DNA from: Cytophagales bacterium | GTDB lineage: Bacteria > Bacteroidota > Bacteroidia > Cytophagales > Cyclobacteriaceae | Assembly (NCBI GenBank): GCA_020403045.1 | Contig: JADBYK010000053.1 | Coordinates: 1 to 64,000 of the forward strand | Direction of reading: 5' to 3' | Length of the DNA stretch: 64,000 nucleotides | In this document: positions 16,756-26,096 of the stretch, in pieces | Position numbering within the stretch: position 1 is the stretch's first letter | Layout: each line of letters opens with the position of its first letter | Made by a program: the position numbers and the translations under genes | Notes under the pieces: model-generated | Told to the model about the DNA's origin: nothing | What the model saw: the letters and a program-made list of their open reading frames with translations, nothing else | The model's database searches: none

Positions 16756-19700
16756 ATTTCCCCCAACCTCCGCCTCCAGGGGTTTTGATAGTGATTTTGT
16801 CTCCGGCTATCACGGTGAGGTGAGCCATACCTTTTAGTTGGGTGATTTTTCCTTCATTTGATGTGTGACTTTGTTCACCTTTTTTCCCGGCAGCTGCGCC
16901 TTTTATTCCAAAAGGTTTTTCAATTCTATGCTGTGAGAGGATATTAACTTCCATTTTTTCATTGAATTGAATTTCTCTGACTGCGCCATCTCCACCCCTC
17001 CATTTTCCTTTACCTCCCGAGTTTTTCCTGATTTCAAATCTGTTAAGACGAACGGGATAGCGCAATTCTAAAATCTCAGGATCGGTAATTCTAGTATTCG
17101 TCATGTGTGAGTGAACTGCATCTGCACCATCAAAGCCATTTCCAGCGCCTGTTCCTCCACAAATTGTTTCGTAAAAGCCCAGGTTATCGTTTCCGAAAAG
17201 GAAATTGTTCATCGTCCCTTGGCTGCAGGCCGATAACTGAAATGCTTTAATGAGTGTATCAGTTAATCGCTGGCTCACTTCTGTATTGCCACCTACCACT
17301 GCCGGTAAATTGGCATCTGTTTCAGGCAAGAAATCACCAAAAGGATTCAATAAACCTTTGGGTAAAATGAGGTTCACATTTTGCATAAGGCCTTCATTCA
17401 TCGCGATGGGTTTATCAACCCAAAGCCGGAGGACATACAACACTACACTTTGAACGATTGCTTCTGTTGCGTTTAAGTTTCCAGAATGGATCTTTGCTGA
17501 TCCTGAGAAATCAAAGATCAACTTAGTATTGCGACAATTGATTTTTACTTTTAATCGGGAGCCGTCATCTAAATATTCGGTGGCTCGAAATGATTGTTTC
17601 TTACTCGCTCTTATTTTTTGTTTGAGTAGTTCAGTTGCATAATTTTTTAACTCTGTCATTTGGGCGGTGACTGTATTGGCACCAAAACGAACACAAAGTT
17701 CTTTGAGATTCTTTTCGCCCAAATTAACGGAAGCCAATGCCCCATTTAGATCAGCAATGTTTTCGTGGATAGATCGCGTGGGATACTTCGAAGTTAAAAA
17801 TATTGTTTCAATCTCCTTCCATCTCGGCTCGCCAGATTTGATCAGAAACGTGGGTGGTATGATAACGCCTTCTTCTTCCAGGCAAGTCGCATCAACTGGC
17901 ATCGAGCCGGGTTTCATGCCTCCGATTTCTGCATGATGCGCTCGATTGGCAACAAATCCAATCAACTTTTTATTGTAAAAAACCGGCTTGATTAGCGTAA
18001 CATCAGGAAGGTGTGACCCACCAAAAGCAGGATGGTTAGTAATCACTACATCGCCCTCTTTCATTCTTACCTGCTTCATTACCTCACGAACACACACGCC
18101 CATGCTTCCCAGGTGGACCGGTATGTGTGGAGCATTGACAATGAGATACCCTTTTGCGTCTAGCACAGCACATGAAAAATCTAGACGCTCTTTCACATTC
18201 ACCGAAAACGAAGTTCGCTGGAGCATTGCACCCATTTCCTGAGCAATGGATGTGAATCGATTGCTAAACAGCTCGAGAGAGGCCACATTACTAAAATTTT
18301 TATTGCGAGATCTTTCGTCTGATTTTTTGACAAGCAGGGCGTTGTTGTTTTCATCGAGTTGAAAATTCCAATTCGCATCAACCAAAGTAGTTGAGTTTTT
18401 GCTGGCAACGATGGCCGGGCCGGTAATGGTAGCTCCAGCTGTTAAACTCTCCCATTCAAAAATTGATATTGAAGCGAGTTTGCCATTAGCCAAATATGTA
18501 GAATTGACTTTTGCCCTTGGTTTGTACTTTTTACATCTACCAGCGATTTTACTTTCCAAAGCAGTCTTGATAGATAGGATGACTCGAATAGATTCTACTT
18601 CTATCTCCCGGTTTTTGATCCAGTGACCGTATATGGAAGCATACTTTTTTCTAAATAGACCAAAAATATTTTCAATGAATTCGAACTCAACTTCTAACGT
18701 AGTTTCTTGGCCTTTGAAGCGGAGGAAAATTAATTTTTTCTCATAGGTAATCTCATTCTCCGGAAAATCCTCTTGCAACAATTTCTGTTTTCCAATCTTG
18801 AATAGTTGGTCAATTGTTTTCTCTAGCGTGGGTAGCTCGTTATCTAAAGAATTTAAGATTAACTTTTCTTCAAACCTTTCAATTTTAGCGTGGCCGATTC
18901 CGTAAGCACTAAGCAGCCCGGCATCATATGGAATCAGAATTTTCTTCATCTCAAGCATCTCCGCTAAAGCACACGCATGTTGGCCACCCGCTCCGCCAAA
19001 ACTCAGCAACGTATAGTCTGAGGGATTATGACCCTGTTGGATGGAAACCTGTTTAATCGTGTCCACCATTTTTTCATTGGCGATTTGTATGAATGATTCC
19101 AGCAAAACATGACGTTCAATTTTTTTCGTGGTTGATTGTTGAATTTTTAAAAGAATTTTAGTCAAAGCCGTTTCTGCGTATTTTTCATATATCGGAATCG
19201 AGAAAAAATCTCCTTTCAATCTGCCCAATAAGAGATTAACATCTGTAATTGTTAAAGGCCCACCGGCCCCATAGCAAGCTGGACCTGGTGATGCACCAGC
19301 ACTGTGTGGACCCACTGTCAATCGATGACCATCAAATTCACAGATCGATCCACCTCCGGCTGCTATTGTTTCAATAGAGACCGAGGGGGAAAGGATTTTT
19401 GTCTGCCCCACCTTCGATTCAAAACGGTAGTCAAATCTCTGATTATAAAGAGAGACGTCAGTACTCGTTCCGCCCATATCAAATGTAATGAGCTTTGTAA
19501 TAGATGACCGCTGAGCAGCAGTGGCCGCTCCCACTACGCCACCGGCAGGCCCGCTAAGTAAACTATCTTTCGGCTGAAAATGTGAGGTCTTGTTCAAACC
19601 ACCCGCGCTGTTCATCACTTTCAAATCAACGCTACCTATCCCCCTGTGAATGTTCCCCAAGTACTCATTGATTATAGGTGCCAGATATGCATTGGCAACT

Positions 19701-20521
19701 GTTGTTTCTGCTCGTGGCAGAATCTTAATTTGATTGGCCAAAACATGGGAAATAGAAACATAGTTGAATCCGGCTTCTGCCAAAGCCCGGGCAAGAGAAA
19801 GTTCGTGAGCTGGGTTTTTGTAACTGTTCAGAAACGCGATAGCAATGGAATCTATTTTTAACCTCTTTAGCTTGCTGACGAGTAAATCTATCTCCTCTTT
19901 TGAGATAGGTGTAAGAATGGTGCCATCACTAGAAATTCTCTCGATGACTTCTATCACGTGTGAGTAGAGCGGCTTCTCTTTTTCGATTTTTAAAGCGAAA
20001 AGATCAGGTCTTTGTTGCGTTCCGATCAAAAGCAAATCCTTGAATCCTTTCGTTGTGATAAATGCTGTTCTTGCTCCTTTTCTTTCTAATAAGGCATTTG
20101 TTCCCCGGGTAGACCCCAATTTCATTTCGATGATTGGAAAATCTTCTGCCAGTGAGGTTTGCGTGAGTAAGCGGGCCGCAAAAACCGGGACTTCTTCTTG
20201 TGAAGAAATTTCGATGGCACAAGCACCCACGTTCTTAAGTGCTTTGTAAGTGTATACGATTGAACGTTCCAGATCAATGGATTGAATTTTTGTTTTTACT
20301 CCTCGGCCGAGCAAGTGGATATCAAAATCCTTGAAAATATCTTTGTCAAGAGGCCACTGTATTTGCAATTGAAATGCGCATGGTGAAAGCTGACGGGTTA
20401 TGGCTCCACGTATCACGCCAGAACTTAATACCTTTAGCCGTTTGTATTTTTGATTGGGATCGATAGCAATGCAGTCGGTGAACGTACCGCCTGTATCCAT
20501 CCATATTTTCCATCGATCCAT
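16754..20521 (-). CDS. Fused hydantoinase A/B-type 5-oxoprolinase
   Basis: This 1255-aa protein joins a HyuA half (about residues 1-720) and a HyuB half (about 735-1250). The A half opens with WKIWMDTGGTFTDCIAI and has the ATP-binding FDMGGTSTDVSLYNQ. The B half has FSNRFTSIAQEMGAMLQRTS, DVVITNHPAFGGSHLPDVT, an FVANRAHHAEIGG metal-site segment and a C-terminal TPGGGGWGK. The family hydrolyses 5-oxoproline or hydantoins with ATP; length fits eukaryote-like OplAH rather than split HyuA/HyuB. The exact substrate cannot be set by sequence. Its start directly abuts the stop of the upstream lipoprotein gene. Confidence 0.9.
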   Translation of the reverse strand: MDRWKIWMDTGGTFTDCIAIDPNQKYKRLKVLSSGVIRGAITRQLSPCAFQLQIQWPLDKDIFKDFDIHLLGRGVKTKIQSIDLERSIVYTYKALKNVGACAIEISSQEEVPVFAARLLTQTSLAEDFPIIEMKLGSTRGTNALLERKGARTAFITTKGFKDLLLIGTQQRPDLFALKIEKEKPLYSHVIEVIERISSDGTILTPISKEEIDLLVSKLKRLKIDSIAIAFLNSYKNPAHELSLARALAEAGFNYVSISHVLANQIKILPRAETTVANAYLAPIINEYLGNIHRGIGSVDLKVMNSAGGLNKTSHFQPKDSLLSGPAGGVVGAATAAQRSSITKLITFDMGGTSTDVSLYNQRFDYRFESKVGQTKILSPSVSIETIAAGGGSICEFDGHRLTVGPHSAGASPGPACYGAGGPLTITDVNLLLGRLKGDFFSIPIYEKYAETALTKILLKIQQSTTKKIERHVLLESFIQIANEKMVDTIKQVSIQQGHNPSDYTLLSFGGAGGQHACALAEMLEMKKILIPYDAGLLSAYGIGHAKIERFEEKLILNSLDNELPTLEKTIDQLFKIGKQKLLQEDFPENEITYEKKLIFLRFKGQETTLEVEFEFIENIFGLFRKKYASIYGHWIKNREIEVESIRVILSIKTALESKIAGRCKKYKPRAKVNSTYLANGKLASISIFEWESLTAGATITGPAIVASKNSTTLVDANWNFQLDENNNALLVKKSDERSRNKNFSNVASLELFSNRFTSIAQEMGAMLQRTSFSVNVKERLDFSCAVLDAKGYLIVNAPHIPVHLGSMGVCVREVMKQVRMKEGDVVITNHPAFGGSHLPDVTLIKPVFYNKKLIGFVANRAHHAEIGGMKPGSMPVDATCLEEEGVIIPPTFLIKSGEPRWKEIETIFLTSKYPTRSIHENIADLNGALASVNLGEKNLKELCVRFGANTVTAQMTELKNYATELLKQKIRASKKQSFRATEYLDDGSRLKVKINCRNTKLIFDFSGSAKIHSGNLNATEAIVQSVVLYVLRLWVDKPIAMNEGLMQNVNLILPKGLLNPFGDFLPETDANLPAVVGGNTEVSQRLTDTLIKAFQLSACSQGTMNNFLFGNDNLGFYETICGGTGAGNGFDGADAVHSHMTNTRITDPEILELRYPVRLNRFEIRKNSGGKGKWRGGDGAVREIQFNEKMEVNILSQHRIEKPFGIKGAAAGKKGEQSHTSNEGKITQLKGMAHLTVIAGDKITIKTPGGGGWGK

Positions 20522-21004
20522 TTACTTGATTGTGCGAATGAGTTCTCGCTTGGCGATTCGTAAGCCCAGTGCTTTGGTAAACGCGACCGAACCATCGACT
20601 TGCTCCTGCATAAGTGGTTTGGTATAAAGAATAGAATCCTTACCCATTTTTTGAACGTTATCACTCAACGTCACTCCATTGCCACCGGAGATGTAAGCCT
20701 CAATAATTTGCTTCTCTACCACACGCAAGGTAGAGTCGTTCGTTTGCAGGGAGATGATTTCGATGTGAAATACACTTTCCAATGAATCAATGAGTTTTTG
20801 ATTGCTCAATGTTTTATCTCTCCGTTCGATTATCTCTGTGATTTTCCTGCCGTAAGAAAAGGCAGCCTCCGTTATATCTGCTTCCGATATCTTTTTAATC
20901 TTGCTTTCTTCTCTCTCCTCACGGATCTTTCTTTTTTGCTCATCGCTTAGTTTTCCATTGCAGGAAACCAAGATTAGAAGACCTAAAAATATGACAAATT
21001 TCAT
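20522..21004 (-). CDS. Small lipoprotein, unknown function
   Basis: This 160-aa protein starts MKFVIFLGLLILVSCNGKLS, with a lipobox (LVSC) at residue 15. A strongly charged helix follows (EQKRKIREEREESKIKKIS), then a mixed helical body with no motif that I recognise. A weak likeness to PAS/DUF3365-type periplasmic sensing domains (C-terminal KRELIRTIK, earlier YISGGNGVTLSDNVQKM) is possible but uncertain. The upstream ATG at 21043 would put the signal internal, so 21004 is used. It is directly followed by the oxoprolinase gene. Confidence 0.65.
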   Translation of the reverse strand: MKFVIFLGLLILVSCNGKLSDEQKRKIREEREESKIKKISEADITEAAFSYGRKITEIIERRDKTLSNQKLIDSLESVFHIEIISLQTNDSTLRVVEKQIIEAYISGGNGVTLSDNVQKMGKDSILYTKPLMQEQVDGSVAFTKALGLRIAKRELIRTIK

Positions 21005-21070
21005 GGCGCGAAGATAAAGGAATTGCGACCAAGATGGAAGCACCGAAAGGCATCGCGTTTTTATTAACCC

Positions 21071-21251
21071 AAAAAAGTCATTAGACTTTTTTGCACTTTG
21101 TGCTGACGATTGAAAATGAAAGAAATAGTCTTTTTAGGATCACAAATTTTTCCTTCATTTTCAATGTCAGGGTAAATCCTGACAATATTGACGGTATCTT
21201 CAGTATTCGTCACTTTCGGGCAAAATTGTCATTCCTAATGACAATTTTGGG
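21071..21251. repeat. Run of hairpins upstream of prfA (includes element B)
   Basis: Five inverted repeats follow one another. AAAAAAGTC (71-79) pairs with GACTTTTTT (84-92). ATTGAAAATGAA (109-120) pairs with TTCATTTTCAAT (154-165). TGTCAGG (165-171) pairs with CCTGACA (178-184). TGACG (189-193) pairs with CGTCA (208-212). CAAAATTGTCAT (221-232), loop TCCTA, pairs with ATGACAATTTTG (238-249). All positions are +21000. The last three copy the order and geometry of element A near the window start. No coding frame of quality is present. Confidence 0.65.
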
Positions 21252-21253
21252 AT

Positions 21254-21261
21254 TAACTTTG
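21254..21261 (+). promoter_or_regulatory. -7 box TAACTTTG upstream of prfA
   Basis: This matches TAnnTTTG exactly, 18 nt before the prfA ATG and just 4 nt after the last hairpin of element B. That hairpin therefore occupies the -33 region. An AGAAGGA stretch just before the ATG is a rare Shine-Dalgarno-like site here. Confidence 0.45.
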
Positions 21262-21279
21262 CCGTCATTTTAGAAGGAT

Positions 21280-22350
21280 ATGATCGAAAAGCTGATAGAT
21301 ATTAAGCACCGTTTTGAAGAGGTAGGGTTATTGCTGGTGCAGCCGGACACGCTCAGTGACCAGAAAAAATTTGGGCAGTTGAGTAAAGAATACCGCGACT
21401 TGCAAAAAGTAGTTGAAAAGTACGATGCCTATCAACATGCGTTGGATGGAATGCAACATGCCAAAGAGTTGCTACAAAAAGAGAAAGATCCGGAAATGCG
21501 AGAGTTGGCAAAATTGGAATTGGAGGAACTGGAGCCCAAACGAGATGCATTAGAGGCAGAAATAAAGGAGATGTTGATGCCCAAAGACCCTAACGATTAC
21601 AAGAATTGTATTCTGGAAATCAGAGCCGGAACTGGGGGCGATGAAGCGGCTATTTTTGCTGGTGACTTGTGGCGCATGTACCAGCGCTATTGCGATCGGG
21701 TAGGTCTAAAGATGTCAGCGCTTGACGTAACGGAGGGAACGGCTGGCGGGTATAAGGAAGTCATTAGCAGTATAGAGGGCGAAGGCGCTTACGGGATATT
21801 TAAGTACGAATCAGGCGTACATCGCGTTCAACGGGTGCCGGATACGGAAACACAGGGGCGTGTACATACTTCAGCGGCTTCGGTAGTTGTATTGCCCGAA
21901 GCAGAAGATGTGGATGTTGAGATTAATCCAGCGGACATTGAAGTAATCACTTCACGATCTGGTGGAGCTGGTGGACAGAATGTAAATAAAGTGGAGACCA
22001 AGGTGCAGATGACACACAAACCAACGGGTATTGTGATTACCTGCCAGGTAGAGCGCTCACAGCATGGCAACCGTGCCCGCGCGATGGTCATGCTTCGCGC
22101 AAAATTGTATGAGTTAGAACTGGAAAAAAAGAATGCTGCCATTGGGGCTTCTCGTAAAAGCCAGGTTCGCAGTGGCGATCGTTCTGAAAAAATCCGAACG
22201 TATAATTATCCGCAGAGCCGCGTGACTGATCACCGAATTGGCTACACGCAACACAATTTACCTGCGGTGATGAATGGAGAGGTAGATGAGTTTATCAATC
22301 AGCTAAAAATAGCTGAGACGGCTGAGAAGATGGCGAATAGCACGAATTGA
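21280..22350 (+). CDS. prfA: Peptide chain release factor 1
   Basis: This 356-aa protein terminates translation at UAA and UAG. The catalytic GGQ is in [17 protein letters not shown], and the flanking region [21 protein letters not shown] is typical. The N-terminal coiled region (residues 1-100) and the C-terminal [21 protein letters not shown] match RF1 rather than RF2. Length agrees with the family. It ends in a palindrome shared with the convergent lipoprotein gene. Confidence 0.97.
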   Translation: MIEKLIDIKHRFEEVGLLLVQPDTLSDQKKFGQLSKEYRDLQKVVEKYDAYQHALDGMQHAKELLQKEKDPEMRELAKLELEELEPKRDALEAEIKEMLMPKDPNDYKNCILEIRAGTGGDEAAIFAGDLWRMYQRYCDRVGLKMSALDVTEGTAGGYKEVISSIEGEGAYGIFKYESGVHRVQRVPDTETQGRVHTSAASVVVLPEAEDVDVEINPADIEVITSRSGGAGGQNVNKVETKVQMTHKPTGIVITCQVERSQHGNRARAMVMLRAKLYELELEKKNAAIGASRKSQVRSGDRSEKIRTYNYPQSRVTDHRIGYTQHNLPAVMNGEVDEFINQLKIAETAEKMANSTN

Positions 22351-22420
22351 TTTGATGATTTTACTAATCGTTAATTCGTTGATGACGGCCATTCAACGAA
22401 TTAACGAATCAGCAAATCAA
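22347..22420. terminator. Bidirectional terminator palindrome between prfA and lipoprotein gene
   Basis: A perfect 15-bp stem (22368-22382 with 22393-22407, TCGTTAATTCGTTGA) sits inside outer arms TTGATTTG (22347-22354) and CAAATCAA (22413-22420). The stop codons of both converging genes lie within the outer arms. Confidence 0.75.
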
Positions 22421-22959
22421 TTCTCTCCTTCAGAATCCTTTATTTGTTCGTCTAGTATTTTATCAATGATGGCCATTTGGCGTTCATCAATTTTTTGATT
22501 GACGCGCGCTTGCTTCTTCATAAAGCGAAACATGGCGTTCTTCTTAATTTCATAGGCAACAAAGACGGTGTATTTTTTCTCTTTTTCGTTGTAATACTTT
22601 TTCTCGCCCACCTTGCGAAGATCAGCCAGATCGGTATTCATCACCTCGCGTGCCAGGCTTTGAAATTTCTCAGCTACATCCGCACCCTTTTCGTTTTCAG
22701 TTTGCCCTTGATAGTTATCTGCTACCTGCTTCATGGTAGTGTTTACCTGCCCAGCTAAATAAGTTTTTGCTTCAATATCGGCCTTTCCGCGGGCAATGTT
22801 GTCTGATGAGCTCTCTCCTTTGCCCGAAGCCCGAAAGAAACGATTATTGGATTCATAGGCAGAGCCAGAAAAAGGCTCACTTACTTTTTTCCCGAAAGGG
22901 CTACTAGCACACGAAGACAATACCAGAGCTGCAAAGAAATAGACAAAATGGATTTTCAT
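22417..22959 (-). CDS. LPP20-type lipoprotein
   Basis: This 180-aa protein has a lipoprotein signal (AALVLSSCAS, Cys at about residue 17). An LPP20-like region follows, including FFRASGKGESSSDNIARGKADIEAKTYLAGQV, a pattern of repeated 'A..KA..EA' helices. A YTVFVAYEIKKNAMFRFM strand and a charged C-terminus come next. The family is surface or periplasmic with no agreed function. It is convergent with prfA across a palindrome. Confidence 0.7.
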   Translation of the reverse strand: MKIHFVYFFAALVLSSCASSPFGKKVSEPFSGSAYESNNRFFRASGKGESSSDNIARGKADIEAKTYLAGQVNTTMKQVADNYQGQTENEKGADVAEKFQSLAREVMNTDLADLRKVGEKKYYNEKEKKYTVFVAYEIKKNAMFRFMKKQARVNQKIDERQMAIIDKILDEQIKDSEGEN

Positions 22960-23012
22960 ACATTATTGGGTTAACCAGTCAGGGGAAGTTAGTAAAAATT
23001 ATGCCAGAAATT

Positions 23013-23726
23013 TTAGTTTGGGTAAATAATCAATTGCCATCGAAAGGCCCATTTCCATTTTAGTTGGTAGTTTTTGATGCCAGCCCGACTCAATATCAAT
23101 TGCAGGTCATGTTTTTTAAAACCTCGCAGCACCGACAAAGGAGCATCGTATTTTACCATGGCTGACTTCGAAAAAAGTTGGGTAAGCAATCGAATGGAAT
23201 AATATGCCAATTGGTGGCGATGAAGATCATTGATCACAATTCCGTGGGTGGCTTGATTTTTTAACCCTGAAAAAATTCTAATCAATTCGTCTTCAGTAAA
23301 ATGATGGAGGAACAAGGTTGCCAACACAATGTCAAAATTCCTTTTTCTGAATTCTTCAGAGAAAATATTTGTGGCTTCGATTCGAATGTTCTCAAATTCA
23401 GCCGTGTGCTTTTGTGCAAATGAAGTGATGTTAGGATTTGCATCCATTCCAATGAGATCAACTTTTCTTCCCTCCTTGTTTGCCCGCTTCGTAACGAGCC
23501 TTAGCATTTCACCGCTCCCGCAGCCCAAATCGGCAATTGTTATTCTATGATTTTTAGGTATTGTTTTCCAAAGCGAACGTAGCCCATTTAGCGTAACGGC
23601 ATTTCCGCCTAGCCAGTGATTGATAAAATCTAGCTCGCGCAGGGTTTGGTCAACCACTTCGCCTCGGCAGGCAAGGTCGTCCATTATTTCGATACCTGTT
23701 GAGCGATGCGTAAAATCAATAGCCAT
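23013..23726 (-). CDS. SAM-dependent methyltransferase, polyketide-associated
   Basis: This 237-aa class I methyltransferase has motif I IADLGCGSGEMLRL (near residue 80), acidic loop VDLIGMDANP and IVLATLFLHHF. It begins one base before the end of the type III polyketide synthase gene (TAATG overlap), so the two are coupled. Enzymes in this position methylate the polyketide or its quinone product in other bacteria; that role is inferred from context. Confidence 0.85.
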   Translation of the reverse strand: MAIDFTHRSTGIEIMDDLACRGEVVDQTLRELDFINHWLGGNAVTLNGLRSLWKTIPKNHRITIADLGCGSGEMLRLVTKRANKEGRKVDLIGMDANPNITSFAQKHTAEFENIRIEATNIFSEEFRKRNFDIVLATLFLHHFTEDELIRIFSGLKNQATHGIVINDLHRHQLAYYSIRLLTQLFSKSAMVKYDAPLSVLRGFKKHDLQLILSRAGIKNYQLKWKWAFRWQLIIYPN

Positions 23727-24823
23727 TAATGATTCTGGATTTCTAAGACCATACTTTCTAGCGTAAGTCCGGGACCAAACGCAAAACTCAGTACTTTTTT
23801 TCCTTCATCTTCACCCGTAAGGTGTTTGCAAAGCTCACTCAATACAAACACAACGGTTGGTGAAGACATGTTGCCGAAATTTTTTAAGACTTCATAGGCG
23901 TAATGATTTTGGGCTTTCGTCAGCCCGAGTTCCCCCTCAATGGTCTCTAGAATTTTTTTTCCGCCAGGGTGAATGGCGAAATAAGAAATATCCGAAAGGC
24001 TTTTTGATATCTTTTCAAGCAATGATGTGGTCAATTTTTTTATCCCGCTTTTTATTACGTCTGGCACGTAAGTGGATAGACGCATTTCAAAGCCCCAATC
24101 TCCTACTGTCCAAGCCATGTCGTGTTCACCTTCGGTGGCAATCTCACAGTAGAAACTAATTGGCTTTAAGTTAAGGCCGCTTCTTGGTTGGTTCTCTATT
24201 AACAAAGCCGCAGAGCCATCAGCAAACAATGAATTGGCCAGAAGGTTATCTTCGGTATTTTCCCGTTGGAAATGGATGGTACAAAGTTCTGTACATACCA
24301 CTAGCACTTTTGTTTCTGAATGCTGGTCGCACAGTGAATGAGCCAATTTGATTGCGTTGAAAGCAGCATAACAACCCATGAAGTTGATACAGGTGCGTTC
24401 AATGGTTGATTTTAACCCGAGGGCTTTTATCAAGTCAATATCTAAACCCGGTGCATACATGCCGGTACAGCTTACTACAATCAAATGGGTGATTTCTGAT
24501 TTTTTCTGGTCTGCAATTCTGGCGAAACATTTTTCTGCTGCAGCAACGCTCAAGTGAACGGCATGCTTTCGAAATAATACCAACCGTTGTTTGGTGGAGG
24601 GGAAAGGCTCATCTCCGTTAGGGTAGAACTCAAAACTATGATCTTTGCTGTAGTCTGTCAAAACGGAGTGACGAGATTCAATACCACTCATTCGGTGGAG
24701 GGCGCGTAACTTCCGCTCGTCATCTGCATTCAACGACATGGCCTTTACCATGAAGTCGGCAATTTTGTGTTGCGCTATTTTATTTTCCGGGTTGGCAGTG
24801 CCAATGGATGTGATGTAACTCAT
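23726..24823 (-). CDS. Type III polyketide synthase
   Basis: This 365-aa protein has the chalcone/stilbene synthase fold. Catalytic Cys151 lies in NFMGCYAAF, the His in YFAIHPGGKKIL and the Asn in LKNFGNMSSPT. The C-terminal FAFGPGLTLESMVL is the conserved GFGPG loop. The family condenses an acyl-CoA starter with malonyl-CoA to make pyrones or resorcinols. The partner genes (methyltransferase, divergent UbiA) suggest a lipophilic phenolic or quinone product. It starts 65 bp from the UbiA start, with promoters back to back. Confidence 0.94.
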   Translation of the reverse strand: MSYITSIGTANPENKIAQHKIADFMVKAMSLNADDERKLRALHRMSGIESRHSVLTDYSKDHSFEFYPNGDEPFPSTKQRLVLFRKHAVHLSVAAAEKCFARIADQKKSEITHLIVVSCTGMYAPGLDIDLIKALGLKSTIERTCINFMGCYAAFNAIKLAHSLCDQHSETKVLVVCTELCTIHFQRENTEDNLLANSLFADGSAALLIENQPRSGLNLKPISFYCEIATEGEHDMAWTVGDWGFEMRLSTYVPDVIKSGIKKLTTSLLEKISKSLSDISYFAIHPGGKKILETIEGELGLTKAQNHYAYEVLKNFGNMSSPTVVFVLSELCKHLTGEDEGKKVLSFAFGPGLTLESMVLEIQNH

Positions 24824-24888
24824 TATTCAATACTAACAAAAATGTTGCCCAAAATGATTCTCTTCCGTTGAAATAGTTATCTTCAAGC

Positions 24889-25782
24889 ATGAAATACCTT
24901 CGCTCCATTTTACTCCACTTGCGCATCCCCTTTTCTTTTTTCTTATTGCCTGTCTACCTTTTTGCACTCGCCATTTCTCCTAATGTAGGGGAAAGCCGAT
25001 TGATTTGGTCTTTCATCATTATTCATTTCCTACTGTATCCCGCCAGCAACGGGTATAATAGTTACTTCGACAAAGATGAGAAAAGTATTGGGGGACTCAA
25101 GAATCCGCCTCCTGTCAATAAAGGATTATATCTGACTTCTCTCTTTTTTGATGGAATCGCGATAGTTCTTGGCTTAATAAAAGTCAATATGCTTTTTGCT
25201 ATCATGCTTTTGATTTACGGCTTGGTGTCAAAAGCTTATAGTCATCCAATGGTGCGCATCAAAAAATACCCGATTGGCGGATGGCTGATCATTGGTCTCT
25301 TTCAAGGAATATTTACGTTTCTTATGTGCTATGTTGGAATCAATGGTTTTGAAATGGGAAACCTCGTGCAGGCAAAAGTACTTGTGCCCGGCCTTCTTAC
25401 CAGTGTGATGCTTTGGGGTAATTACCCGATGACGCAAGTCTATCAGCATGAAGAAGACGCCAAGCATGGAGACACAACGATTAGTATGATGCTGGGTATT
25501 CGAGGGACATTTATTTTTGTACAAGTTTTGTTTGCGGTGGCAGCGGTTTGCTTTGTCCTATATTTCAATCATTTCTACACAATAGAAATGGGATATTCAT
25601 TTTTGTTGGCGTTGGGACCAGTAGTCCTTTTTTTTATGGTTTGGTTCTATAAAGTTTGGAAGGATGCCTCGCAGGCGAATTTCACTTACACGATGTGGCT
25701 CAATTTTATTTCCTCCCTTTGCTTGAATGGTTTTTTCATTTACTTCTGGCTAGCAACCAGTCATATTGGACAGTATTTCTAG
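24889..25782 (+). CDS. UbiA-family prenyltransferase
   Basis: This 297-aa protein has seven to nine membrane helices. Two Asp-rich sites stand out: NSYFDKDEKS in the first loop (family NxxxDxxxD) and HEEDAKHGDTTI in the second. The family joins an isoprenoid chain to an aromatic acceptor in the inner membrane. Divergent placement beside a type III polyketide synthase and methyltransferase suggests that the polyketide is the acceptor; a menaquinone or heme O role is less likely because no such genes are near. Confidence 0.88.
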   Translation: MKYLRSILLHLRIPFSFFLLPVYLFALAISPNVGESRLIWSFIIIHFLLYPASNGYNSYFDKDEKSIGGLKNPPPVNKGLYLTSLFFDGIAIVLGLIKVNMLFAIMLLIYGLVSKAYSHPMVRIKKYPIGGWLIIGLFQGIFTFLMCYVGINGFEMGNLVQAKVLVPGLLTSVMLWGNYPMTQVYQHEEDAKHGDTTISMMLGIRGTFIFVQVLFAVAAVCFVLYFNHFYTIEMGYSFLLALGPVVLFFMVWFYKVWKDASQANFTYTMWLNFISSLCLNGFFIYFWLATSHIGQYF

Positions 25783-25816
25783 AGCGTGCGAAATTTTCTT
25801 TACTATACTGCTACTA

Positions 25817-26092
25817 TTATTCTAATAAATGGCGCGCAATTTCTTGCCATTCTTCCGACAGCGATATAGTGGGAAATTTTCTACCCGCTTGTTGATACCA
25901 ATAGTGGGCATTTGATTGATCACCTTCTTTCCGGTGAAGATAGGCGTGTATCCAAGCTGCATCTTGGGTGTTTATTTCTTGAGTGATCAAGTGAGCATTT
26001 ACCCAATCCTCGTTTGCATCGTGCCATAAGGCTTGAAGGAGTGGCGTTAACCCGTTTGGATTTCCTATCGACTTAAATTCATCTAGTGTCAT
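25817..26092 (-). CDS. Conserved small helical protein, unknown function
   Basis: This 91-aa protein has TPLLQALWHDANEDWVNAHLITQEI and AAWIHAYLHRKEGDQSNAHYWYQQAGR, then EEWQEIARHLL. The W/H/Y pattern resembles a single TPR-like helical hairpin and I recall the same pattern in small conserved proteins of Proteobacteria and Bacteroidota. There is no signal peptide. It lies 4 bp after the next upstream gene (26097-26471), so the two are likely one transcript. Confidence 0.65.
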   Translation of the reverse strand: MTLDEFKSIGNPNGLTPLLQALWHDANEDWVNAHLITQEINTQDAAWIHAYLHRKEGDQSNAHYWYQQAGRKFPTISLSEEWQEIARHLLE

Positions 26093-26096
26093 TTTT

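Noticed and set aside
16754-20521. Splitting the oxoprolinase into separate hyuA and hyuB genes.
   Set aside because: The reading frame is continuous through the junction near residue 730, with no stop or internal start needed.
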